A stretch of DNA of 64,000 bases, taken from assembly GCA_033344735.1 (NCBI GenBank), contig JAWPMW010000001.1:620001-684000 (forward strand). The letters run 5' to 3'. The translations under genes were made by a program, and so were the position numbers. Within the stretch, counting starts at the first letter, position 1, and the number at the start of each line of letters is the position of its first letter. The stretch comes from Gammaproteobacteria bacterium (GTDB taxonomy: Bacteria > Pseudomonadota > Gammaproteobacteria > UBA4575). The notes under the pieces were generated by a model. That model was not told the origin of the DNA. It saw nothing but the letters and a program-made list of their open reading frames with translations, and made no database searches. Below are positions 56,120 through 64,000 of this stretch, one piece after another.

Positions 56120-59100
56120 ATGCTGATCCTTCGCGGTGGCCCAGCAGCCACGCCATTTAGACTTCAACAACAGTTAAATTCCATCCAAAAAATCGCTTCA
56201 GAGATAGAGTCCATTGAATCACATTGGATTTACTTCACTGAGAATTCTGGTGTATTGCCATCAGAGCAAATTGGGACATTACGTGCATTACTCAGTGTTG
56301 AACAAGCAATATCATCAAATTATAAATTAGATGAACAATTTATTGTAAGTCCTCGTATTGGAACGATTTCTCCTTGGTCTTCTAAAGCAACTGATATCGT
56401 TGAGCACAGTGGCTTGGGTAAGACAGGTCGAGTAGAAAGAGGGGTATTATTTAGTCTTTCAGGTTGGAGAAAACTCGATGAAGTCACACGCCAGCAAGTA
56501 GCCTTATTGCTCCATGATCGAATGACGCAAAGTGTACTCACACAGATCGGACAGGCACCTTTATTATTTAAACATGAAGAACCAGCGCCGGTGCAACGGT
56601 TAACTTCCATCGAAGGAATGGCAGCAGATATTGCTGGGTATAACACTGAGTTAGGTTTGGCACTATCGAATGATGAAATTGAATATTTGGTTGAAAATTA
56701 TACAAGATTAGATCGATGTCCTTCAGATGTTGAATTGATGATGTTTGCCCAGGCTAATTCAGAGCATTGTCGACACAAAATCTTCAATGCGAGCTGGACA
56801 ATTGATAATGAAAAGCAAGACGAAACATTATTCGGCATGATCCGTACCACTCATGCAAATGCGCCACATAACGTGCTTTCTGCCTACAAAGACAACTCAG
56901 CAGTGATTGCAGGTCATGCAGGTGAACGTTTTTACGCCAACAAAGACACCACTTATTCATACTCTACAGAAGATATTCATATCTTAATGAAAGTTGAGAC
57001 TCATAATCATCCGACAGCGATATCACCATTCCCTGGTGCGGCCACTGGCTCAGGTGGTGAAATTAGGGATGAAGGCGCCACGGGACGCGGAGGTTATCCC
57101 AAAGCGGGATTGTGTGGATTTACCGTTTCTAATTTACAAATACCTGGCATGCACGAACCTTGGGAAGGTAATTACGGCAAGCCAGATCGTATCGTGTCTG
57201 CCCTAGATATTATGATCGAAGGTCCCATCGGCGCTGCAGCGTTTAATAATGAATTTGGCCGACCAAATCTATTGGGCTACTTCCGTACATTTGAGCAAGA
57301 AGTAGACGGCGTGATACGTGGTTACCACAAGCCCATCATGATTGCCGGTGGCATGGGTAACATTCGTGCCAGCGATGTTGAGAAACTAGATTTTCCAGCA
57401 AGAACGCCCATTGTTGTTTTAGGTGGCCCTGCCATGTTGATTGGTTTGGGTGGAGGTGCAGCATCCTCTATGGCATCAGGCAGTAGTAATGAGCAATTGG
57501 ATTTTGCCTCCGTGCAACGTGAAAATCCAGAAATGGAGCGCCGATGCCAAGAAGTGATTAATAGGTGTTGGGGGCTAAAAGATGAGAATCCGATTTTGTC
57601 AGTACATGATGTTGGAGCCGGTGGTTTATCAAATGCCTTGCCGGAAATTTTGCACGATTTTGAGCGTGGAGGAATTATCGAATTACGCAAAGTGCCTAAT
57701 GCTGAGCCTGGAATGTCACCGATGGAAATCTGGTGTAATGAGGCGCAAGAACGTTATGTATTAGCGATAGAAAAAGACAAATTAGAAATCTTTAAAGCAC
57801 TTTGTGAAAGAGAGCGATGCCCCTATGCCATAGTCGGTGAAGCAACAGAAAAGCAAGATTTGATCGTGACCGATGCAAAATTTGGTCAAAATCCAATCGA
57901 AATCCCAATGGAAGTGCTTTTAGGTAAGCCGCCGAAAGTAGAACGCAATACCTCAAGGAAACTGCAATCCCAAAAGAAAGCAAACTATAGCAATATTAAA
58001 ATTGATCACGCCATAGAGTATGTGCTTAGAAACCCAACGGTGGCGTCTAAAAAGTTTCTAATCAGCATAGGTGACCGCACTATTACTGGACTGGTTGCCC
58101 GTGATCAGATGGTTGGACCATGGCAAGTTCCTGTGGCGGATGTGGCAGTGACCGCAAGTAGTTTTAAAGCATATTCAGGTGAGGCCATGTCTATGGGAGA
58201 ACGTACTCCAATAGCACTTAGCTCAGGACAAAGTTCTGCACGCATGTCTTTGGCAGAAGCTGTCACCAATTTGGTTGCTGCGGATATAGAAAATTTACAT
58301 GATATTCGACTCTCAGCAAATTGGATGGCTGCTGCAAATTATACTAATGAAGACAGTGTATTATTTGATACAGTTAATGCACTTTCTGATGTATGTAGAG
58401 AACTCAATATTGCTATACCCGTGGGTAAAGATTCTTTATCTATGCAAACTCAGTGGCAAGAAGCGGGGGTTGATAAGAATGTGGTTTCACCCGTGTCGTT
58501 AATTGTCTCAGCGTTTGCTCCTGTATCAGACATTAGAAAAACGTGGACACCTCAAATAAGAACGGATGTAGGGTCAAGCTACTTAATTCTGCTAGATCTC
58601 GGTGAAAAGAAAAATAGATTAGGTGCTTCTTGTTTGAGTCATGTTTATAAGCTTGATGATGACAATGTGCCAGATTTAAACTCATCTGAATTGCTGCTAA
58701 AATACTTCAATTATTTTAATAGGTTAAGAGAGAAAATTGATGTAATATCTTATCATGATCGTAGTGATGGTGGGCTATTAGCAACATTATGTGAGATGGC
58801 CTTTGCTGGACGCTGCGGAATGAAAGTACAGATAAACACATTAGGAGATGATGAGTTAGCCAATCTTTTCAATGAGGAACTTGGGGCAGTTTTCCAAGTG
58901 CTCGCAGAAGAATTAGGCGAGGTGACTTTGATTGCAGAGGAATATGGTCTTAGTGATTGTCTGCATGTGCTAGGTGAGCCAACTCTCGATGAAAATATTG
59001 TAATTACTCATAAGGATACGGAGTTATTGAATAAATCCCGTTCAGAACTTGAGTTGTTATGGAGCCAACCCAGCATCCACATTCAGAAATTACGAGATAA

Positions 59101-59992
59101 TCCTGTTTCAGCCGAGCAAGAATGTAGTTTGATCGGAGATCATAATCACAAGGGCCTGGTTTCTAAACTCAGTTTTAATATTGATGAAGATATTACTGCC
59201 CCATTTATTACCAAAGGATTGCGTCCAAAAGTAGCTATTTTACGTGAACAGGGTGTTAACGGGCAGATAGAGATGGCTGCTGCATTCGATCGTGCAGGTT
59301 TTGAAGCTATTGATGTTCATATGACTGACTTGGTATCAGGTCGACGTGAGTTATCTGAGTTTCAAATGCTTGCGGCATGTGGTGGATTTTCTTATGGAGA
59401 TGTCCTCGGTGCGGGAAATGGTTGGGCAAGTAGTATCTTATATAACAGTATGTTGAAAGAACAATTTAATATATTTTTTAATAGGCAAAATGTGCTTGCT
59501 TTAGGTGTTTGCAATGGATGTCAAATGATGTCTAACCTAAGTGAGATTATTCCCGGTAGTGAGCTTTGGCCAAAATTTTTGCGAAACACGTCAGAGCAAT
59601 TTGAGGCACGTTTAGTCAATGTAGAAATTACAAACTCTCCGTCATTGATTTTCGAAGGTATGCAAGGCTCAGTGATCCCAGTCGCTGTTGCTCATGGTGA
59701 AGGTCGAATTGACGCTAATGGTGAGCATTGTGAACGTATAAAAAGCGCTAACCTAAATGTTATGCATTACGTGAATTCTTCAATAGAACCTACTGAAATT
59801 TATCCATTAAATCCTAATGGTTCTCATGATGGAATCACTGGATTAACTAACGCTGATGGTAGATTTACAATAATGATGCCGCATCCGGAACGATTATTCA
59901 GAGCTTGCCAGTATTCGTGGCATCCTGATGATTGGGAAGAGGATAGTCCCTGGTTAAGAATGTTTCGCAATGCTCGAGTAACCCTTAATTAG
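56120..59992 (+). CDS. purL: Phosphoribosylformylglycinamidine synthase
   Basis: 1290 residues, the single-chain form of gammaproteobacteria and eukaryotes. N-terminal domain, linker, two ATP-binding synthase halves ([60 protein letters not shown]) and a C-terminal class I glutaminase from about residue 1035: [16 protein letters not shown], nucleophile Cys in [10 protein letters not shown], and His in [10 protein letters not shown]. Reaction: FGAR, glutamine and ATP to FGAM in purine synthesis. No purine gene neighbours in the window. Start at the first ATG, in line with E. coli. Confidence 0.97.
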   Translation: MLILRGGPAATPFRLQQQLNSIQKIASEIESIESHWIYFTENSGVLPSEQIGTLRALLSVEQAISSNYKLDEQFIVSPRIGTISPWSSKATDIVEHSGLGKTGRVERGVLFSLSGWRKLDEVTRQQVALLLHDRMTQSVLTQIGQAPLLFKHEEPAPVQRLTSIEGMAADIAGYNTELGLALSNDEIEYLVENYTRLDRCPSDVELMMFAQANSEHCRHKIFNASWTIDNEKQDETLFGMIRTTHANAPHNVLSAYKDNSAVIAGHAGERFYANKDTTYSYSTEDIHILMKVETHNHPTAISPFPGAATGSGGEIRDEGATGRGGYPKAGLCGFTVSNLQIPGMHEPWEGNYGKPDRIVSALDIMIEGPIGAAAFNNEFGRPNLLGYFRTFEQEVDGVIRGYHKPIMIAGGMGNIRASDVEKLDFPARTPIVVLGGPAMLIGLGGGAASSMASGSSNEQLDFASVQRENPEMERRCQEVINRCWGLKDENPILSVHDVGAGGLSNALPEILHDFERGGIIELRKVPNAEPGMSPMEIWCNEAQERYVLAIEKDKLEIFKALCERERCPYAIVGEATEKQDLIVTDAKFGQNPIEIPMEVLLGKPPKVERNTSRKLQSQKKANYSNIKIDHAIEYVLRNPTVASKKFLISIGDRTITGLVARDQMVGPWQVPVADVAVTASSFKAYSGEAMSMGERTPIALSSGQSSARMSLAEAVTNLVAADIENLHDIRLSANWMAAANYTNEDSVLFDTVNALSDVCRELNIAIPVGKDSLSMQTQWQEAGVDKNVVSPVSLIVSAFAPVSDIRKTWTPQIRTDVGSSYLILLDLGEKKNRLGASCLSHVYKLDDDNVPDLNSSELLLKYFNYFNRLREKIDVISYHDRSDGGLLATLCEMAFAGRCGMKVQINTLGDDELANLFNEELGAVFQVLAEELGEVTLIAEEYGLSDCLHVLGEPTLDENIVITHKDTELLNKSRSELELLWSQPSIHIQKLRDNPVSAEQECSLIGDHNHKGLVSKLSFNIDEDITAPFITKGLRPKVAILREQGVNGQIEMAAAFDRAGFEAIDVHMTDLVSGRRELSEFQMLAACGGFSYGDVLGAGNGWASSILYNSMLKEQFNIFFNRQNVLALGVCNGCQMMSNLSEIIPGSELWPKFLRNTSEQFEARLVNVEITNSPSLIFEGMQGSVIPVAVAHGEGRIDANGEHCERIKSANLNVMHYVNSSIEPTEIYPLNPNGSHDGITGLTNADGRFTIMMPHPERLFRACQYSWHPDDWEEDSPWLRMFRNARVTLN

Positions 59993-60113
59993 CTTGGCTA
60001 TTTATAATTGTCAGATCATGTGAAACTATGCTGGTTGGGACTGTCATATTTACTACACAAGTCAGGTCTTTAATGTGAGCTAATAATTCAGTTAGCTGGG
60101 GGTGCGGAGTAGT

Positions 60114-60701
60114 ATGAATCAATATACTAGAATTGCTGTGTTTATTTCACTGTGCGCGATAAACGCGTCAATAGTGCAAGCAGAATGGTACTTAGGTGCA
60201 GGTCAGATACCAACGGCTAATTGGTATGAACTGGATGACTATTCGATCGATACAACAATTTCACATGATACTGATCCTGGTATTAAATTCTTCAGTGGTT
60301 ACAAAGCGAGCGATTTTTTCTCGGTAGAGTTGGAATATAAAGACCAAATGGAATTTGGTGTTGGTAATGTCTTCTCAGGGAATGAGCTTTGGTTGACTGA
60401 CCAAAGTGATGTTGAACTTGAGAGTAAAACTCTATTCTTCACTGGTATTAGCACGTTTGCTATTGATGAAACCAAGCGCTTGTATTTACGAGGTGGCTTA
60501 TATAATTGGGACCTAAAATCTACTAATCAAAACGCAACTGACAATTCCCAGGCAAATAAGAGTGGTACGGATATATTTTATTCTGTTGGATCTTATTTTG
60601 ATGTGACTGAAAGAATTGGATTTAGTGCCGAGTGGGAAAGATTTGAATATGAAAACGACGATGTAGATTTTATTTCTACCGAAATTCATTTTAACTTCTA
60701 G
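60114..60701 (+). CDS. Outer-membrane beta-barrel protein
   Basis: About 195 residues: a signal peptide ending VQA, then alternating strands such as [29 protein letters not shown] and [14 protein letters not shown], ending in the terminal Phe strand STEIHFNF typical of outer membrane proteins. It fits an eight-strand OmpA/OmpW-like barrel. The start is placed at 60114 because GCGGAG precedes it; a GTG at 60102 is in frame. The substrate or role cannot be told. It lies 13 bases before msrP. Confidence 0.72.
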   Translation: MNQYTRIAVFISLCAINASIVQAEWYLGAGQIPTANWYELDDYSIDTTISHDTDPGIKFFSGYKASDFFSVELEYKDQMEFGVGNVFSGNELWLTDQSDVELESKTLFFTGISTFAIDETKRLYLRGGLYNWDLKSTNQNATDNSQANKSGTDIFYSVGSYFDVTERIGFSAEWERFEYENDDVDFISTEIHFNF

Positions 60702-60714
60702 ATTTAAACAAGCT

Positions 60715-61662
60715 GTGCTAATAAAAAGTAAAACTAGTTCATTCATTCCTGAGTCTGAAGTAACTGACTATAAAATTTACAAACACCGTCGAGAGTTCAT
60801 AAAAAAAGCTACTGGTGCTGCCGCTGCACTTAGCTTGGGAATTCCTGCATTAAGTTCAGCGGGTGTAAACATTCAAAACTATAAAAAAGATTTAGATAAT
60901 CCACTTGCAGATGAGCTCACTGAAGAAATTAAAATCACTTCGTATAATAATTTTTATGAACTAGGCACAGGTAAGGGTGATCCAAAATTAAATGCGCATT
61001 TATTAAATACAGAGCCCTGGGCAATACAAGTAGAAGGTGAGTGTGCTAAACCTGGTGTGCTAGGGTTAGAAGATTTTGTTTCGCCGCACCAAGTAGAAGA
61101 AAGGATATATCGCTTACGCTGTGTAGAAGCATGGTCGATGATTGTACCTTGGTTAGGTGTTGAGCTAGGTCCTGTGTTAAAGCGTTTCGAACCAACAAGT
61201 AAAGCTAAGTATGTAGAATTTACTACCATTCTTGATCCAGACAATCTGCCTGGTCAACGTCGGTCAGTATTAGACTGGCCTTATAAAGAAGGCTTACGTA
61301 TAGATGAAGCAATGCATCCACTCACAATTCTTGCAGTTGGTCTATATGGAAAGCAATTACCTAATCAGAATGGTGCGCCATTAAGGTTGGTTGTGCCATG
61401 GAAATATGGATTTAAAAGCATTAAGTCTGTTGTAAAAATTCGCTTCACTGAAAGTCAGCCTAGTACAAGTTGGAATTTATCATCTTCCAAGGAGTATGGA
61501 TTTTATTCAAATGTTAATCCTGAAGTTAATCATCCGCGATGGAGTCAAGCACGTGAAAGAAAGATTGGTGAGCTTCGAAAAAGAAAAACATTAATGTTCA
61601 ATGGCTATGCTGATGAAGTAGCATCACTTTATGATGGTATGGATTTAGAGAAGTATTTTTAA
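60715..61662 (+). CDS. msrP: Periplasmic protein-methionine-sulfoxide reductase, molybdopterin subunit
   Basis: 315 residues, GTG start. The Tat signal [19 protein letters not shown] is followed by a mature part close to E. coli MsrP (YedY): [14 protein letters not shown], the molybdenum ligand Cys in [16 protein letters not shown], the [20 protein letters not shown] block, and the end [20 protein letters not shown]. It repairs oxidised methionine in envelope proteins with electrons from the quinone pool through MsrQ. The msrQ gene normally follows but is absent here; a convergent DUF815 gene starts 4 bases after the stop. Confidence 0.93.
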   Translation: MLIKSKTSSFIPESEVTDYKIYKHRREFIKKATGAAAALSLGIPALSSAGVNIQNYKKDLDNPLADELTEEIKITSYNNFYELGTGKGDPKLNAHLLNTEPWAIQVEGECAKPGVLGLEDFVSPHQVEERIYRLRCVEAWSMIVPWLGVELGPVLKRFEPTSKAKYVEFTTILDPDNLPGQRRSVLDWPYKEGLRIDEAMHPLTILAVGLYGKQLPNQNGAPLRLVVPWKYGFKSIKSVVKIRFTESQPSTSWNLSSSKEYGFYSNVNPEVNHPRWSQARERKIGELRKRKTLMFNGYADEVASLYDGMDLEKYF

Positions 61663-61666
61663 ATTT

Positions 61667-62539
61667 TTAATTATTGAGGAGATATTTGCCTGCATAGTCC
61701 CGTGCAAACTGATTTGCAATACGCCCACTACGTGATCCTCTTTGTAATGCCCAGCGCAATGCAAGTTCGCGGTATTCATTTTGATTTTGTTTGATTCCAA
61801 ATATTTTTAACCAATGTTCAACAATAGATAAATATTGATCTTGCGTGAGTGCATGAAATGATAACCATAAGCCAAATCGGTCCGATAAGGAAATTGCTTC
61901 TTCAATGGCTTCGGCATGATGAATCTCTCCCTTAATGTGTTGTGCATGTTGATTGTCTGCTAACTTCTCTGGGAGTAGATGACGGCGATTGGAGGTTGCA
62001 TAAATTAGAGAGTTCTTGGGTAAGCTGGTTAGAGAGCCATCTAATGCTGCTTTAATATCTTTATAACTTGAGTCATCTTCATTAAAGGAAAGATCGTCGC
62101 AAAATAATATAAATTTTTGCGGTTGATTGGATTTAATACAATTCACTATGTCAGCCCAATCTGAGAAGTCACTATGATTAATTTCTATCACACGTAACTG
62201 CTGATAAGTAAATTCTCCTAGAATTGCTTGAATTAGCGATGATTTGCCAGTGCCTCTAGAACCCCATAACAAAGCATTATTTGCAGGAAAACCTTTAACA
62301 AACTGTTGAGTGTTATCTAAAAGCAGTTTAGCCTGACGATCTATATGGAGGAGACTGTCTTGAGAAATTGGACTTTCCCATTTAATAGAAGTAACACCTT
62401 GATTTTTACACCAACGCAGTGCAAATGAATTCTTTTCAATAAGTTGGTTTTTTAATGGATTTTGCAATGATTCTAGTCGGTCTAGCAATCGATTAGCCTT
62501 GTTTAATACGTCATTTATCAATGTTGCATCAGTGGTCAT
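61667..62539 (-). CDS. DUF815 AAA+ ATPase
   Basis: 290 residues. Walker A ALLWGSRGTGKSSLIQAI, Walker B-like FILFCDDLSFNEDDSS, sensor region SLIYATSNRRHLLPEKL, and the DUF815 block ISLSDRFGLWLSFHALTQDQ. Members are predicted ATPases of unknown function that are widespread in proteobacteria. It is convergent with msrP and divergent from the permease gene at 62601. Confidence 0.88.
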   Translation of the reverse strand: MTTDATLINDVLNKANRLLDRLESLQNPLKNQLIEKNSFALRWCKNQGVTSIKWESPISQDSLLHIDRQAKLLLDNTQQFVKGFPANNALLWGSRGTGKSSLIQAILGEFTYQQLRVIEINHSDFSDWADIVNCIKSNQPQKFILFCDDLSFNEDDSSYKDIKAALDGSLTSLPKNSLIYATSNRRHLLPEKLADNQHAQHIKGEIHHAEAIEEAISLSDRFGLWLSFHALTQDQYLSIVEHWLKIFGIKQNQNEYRELALRWALQRGSRSGRIANQFARDYAGKYLLNN

Positions 62540-62600
62540 GATTTGAGGCGCTTCAAGTTAATAGTTATCATTTATCATATCGGTTATTTGTAATCTAAAC

Positions 62601-64000
62601 ATGGCAATACAGACATCAATATTCGGTAATCGCCGGGTTATTTTAATTTCCATCGTTATTATTGCAATTGCAATTGGATTTTGGTCAAGTTCACGTTATC
62701 CAACTTTGCAAGGCAAAGCGGATATGACGGGGATAATTCATCTGGAAGATACATTGACTCATGAGGTATTTATCCATGTTGATGAAAAGGCTTCTTTTGT
62801 AGAAAAAGTAGCCTATACCACCATCAATTGGGCATGGACTAACCGTCAGGGAATGACATTTGCGGTATTTATTGCTGCAGCTTTTATGACCCTATTTAAA
62901 TATCTGCCGCGCTATCGTTCGCGAAATCGTTTTCTGAATAGTCTGTATGGTCTCGCAACAGGAACACCATTAGGTGTTTGTGTTAACTGTGTGGCACCTA
63001 TTGCTAAAGCAATGTATGAGGGAGGGCGAAGTATTCACACCTCGTTGGCAGTAATGTTCAGTTCGCCAACTTTAAATATAATTGTTTTAACTATGCTGTT
63101 TACTTTGTTTCCCTTTTACTTAGCATTGATAAAGCTGGCGTTCACGATATTTTTAATCTTAGTCATTGTTCCTTTTATTTCGCATAAAGAAGCAGAGCAG
63201 GAAGCTGTTTCATGCGCCATTTCAGATGCACCAATCGTCTATTCTGAATCATGGTTTAAAGCTCTTATAGGTATCATTAAAGATTATTGGGATAGTTTTG
63301 TTTATATAGTCATACGCACAGTCCCACTGATGTTTGTCGCAGGATTTTTAGGAGCTCTTGTATCTCATGTATGGGATCCAAATACATTAATTGGAACTCA
63401 GCCTTCATTGTGGGCTGTGGTTGCAATTGGAATTTTTGGCACATTCTTGCCAATGCCAATTGCGTTTGATGTGATGCTGGCACAATCCTTATTTGCTGCT
63501 AATGTGCCTATAGTAGTAGTTATGACATTGCTGTTTACGCTAGGTACTTTCAGCATTTATTCTGGATTTATTATTTGGCGTACATTCAATTTTAAGTTGG
63601 CAGTGCTTTTATTTTTGATTGTTACTGCACTTGGTGTTGCGGCTGGTTACTTTGCTCAAGTAGTAACAGATTATAAAGAACAAAAATGGGAGAAACAGTA
63701 CACCGATGAGGTATTAAAGAGCGACTTAAAACATTCAGGCTATATTGAAAATAGGAATATCACTAAGTTTTCATTGTATGGTCTTGAGGAAACAACACCT
63801 CAACCTATTGAAGAATTTTACTCTAAAAACAATATTCTAATTGCTCGCAGCGCATTTTCTGAGCCTAATGAAGATGGTATTTTGCCATTCACAAAGCATA
63901 AAGCAATTGATCTTGGTATAGATTCATATAACAAAATTGACGAAACCAATTTCATTGAGCCATTTTTTCTAGGTCGAGGTCTAGCATCTGGTGATTTTAA
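62601..64000 (+). CDS. Permease (ArsP/DUF318-type) with C-terminal FG-GAP/CRTAC1-like domain, cut by window end
   Basis: An open frame of 466 codons running off the window, so the C-terminus is missing. Residues 1-350 or so form a membrane part: a first helix, a periplasmic loop, then GVCVNCVAPIAKAMYEGGRS and LAVMFSSPTLNIIVLTMLFT, the DUF318 Cys and Ser-Pro-Thr motifs, and later FGTFLPMPIAFDVMLAQSLF. After the last helix comes a soluble part ending GIDSYNKIDETNFIEP and GRGLASGDF, which looks like the beginning of an FG-GAP/ASPIC (CRTAC1-type) repeat domain. A permease joined to such a domain is unusual. Start ATG at 62601, divergent from the DUF815 gene. Confidence 0.7.
   Translation, partial: MAIQTSIFGNRRVILISIVIIAIAIGFWSSSRYPTLQGKADMTGIIHLEDTLTHEVFIHVDEKASFVEKVAYTTINWAWTNRQGMTFAVFIAAAFMTLFKYLPRYRSRNRFLNSLYGLATGTPLGVCVNCVAPIAKAMYEGGRSIHTSLAVMFSSPTLNIIVLTMLFTLFPFYLALIKLAFTIFLILVIVPFISHKEAEQEAVSCAISDAPIVYSESWFKALIGIIKDYWDSFVYIVIRTVPLMFVAGFLGALVSHVWDPNTLIGTQPSLWAVVAIGIFGTFLPMPIAFDVMLAQSLFAANVPIVVVMTLLFTLGTFSIYSGFIIWRTFNFKLAVLLFLIVTALGVAAGYFAQVVTDYKEQKWEKQYTDEVLKSDLKHSGYIENRNITKFSLYGLEETTPQPIEEFYSKNNILIARSAFSEPNEDGILPFTKHKAIDLGIDSYNKIDETNFIEPFFLGRGLASGDF

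Overview
The window is AT-rich chromosomal DNA of a gammaproteobacterium, probably marine or freshwater. The evidence is a single-chain PurL of about 1290 residues, a one-piece tmRNA whose tag reads ANDDNFALAA, a GTG-started MsrP, a DUF815 ATPase, and P4-type integrase biology in ssrA. I see no rRNA, tRNA or CRISPR array. Species cannot be named from sequence alone.

Left flank (1-20.5 kb), ordinary chromosome. (a) A three-gene glutamate-synthase-like operon (463-5839): class II amidotransferase, GXGXG plus FMN domain protein, and a GltD-like flavoprotein carrying a second, degenerate FMN barrel. (b) Small stress genes: DUF4174, glutathione peroxidase, OsmC, a DUF3429 membrane protein, a fatty-acid-hydroxylase-type enzyme, and an SmbP-like His heptad-repeat protein. 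(c) A LacI-type regulator divergent from an ABC importer operon (binding protein, two permeases, a 62-residue membrane protein, two ATPases) that ends in a fused dihydroxyacetone kinase, then glyoxalase I. This looks like uptake and phosphorylation of dihydroxyacetone or a small polyol, followed by methylglyoxal detoxification. (d) A duplicated His-rich protein and an ATC-hydrolase-like protein.

Genomic island (20774-54474). A 17-bp direct repeat that contains the last 12 bases of ssrA lies at 20774-20790 and again at the ssrA 3' end (54458-54474). A P4-type integrase sits just inside the ssrA end. The island therefore spans about 33.7 kb. Its left two thirds is a metal-efflux block: CDF transporter, CzcCBA (HME1-type RND), CusCBA (HME4 copper/silver type, with CusF fused to CusB), a MerR regulator with a clear operator, DUF2933, an ICMT-like methyltransferase, an ArsP-like permease, a dihaem cytochrome, a DsbA-like protein, a half-size UPF0016 protein and a GDCCVxC protein. 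Three related small secreted Cys-rich proteins ending in an RPP motif each sit at the head of one of these transcription units. The right third is accessory and defence DNA: an exonuclease-BRCT protein; a four-gene operon of small membrane protein, Na+/solute symporter, membrane-tethered PBP1-like protein and nicotinamidase; a secreted nuclease; a DUF6602-like gene divergent from SIR2-HerA-KTSC; and a phage-satellite-like cluster (terminase-small-subunit-like, two DUF5681-like genes, AlpA, integrase). Paired TGCCCC motifs recur at 20857, 40180, 41798, 45784 and 54330 and cut the island into cassettes, which suggests stepwise acquisition.

Right flank (54.4-64 kb), chromosome again: ssrA, an AlkB-like dioxygenase, two coupled mini membrane proteins, purL, an outer-membrane barrel, msrP without msrQ, a DUF815 ATPase, and a permease running off the window end whose C-terminal part looks like an FG-GAP/CRTAC1-type domain.

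The best candidates for something undescribed are the nicotinamidase/symporter/PBP1 cassette next to SIR2-HerA, the family of three RPP-motif proteins at the head of metal operons, the non-coding block at 51335-51853, and the permease/FG-GAP fusion.
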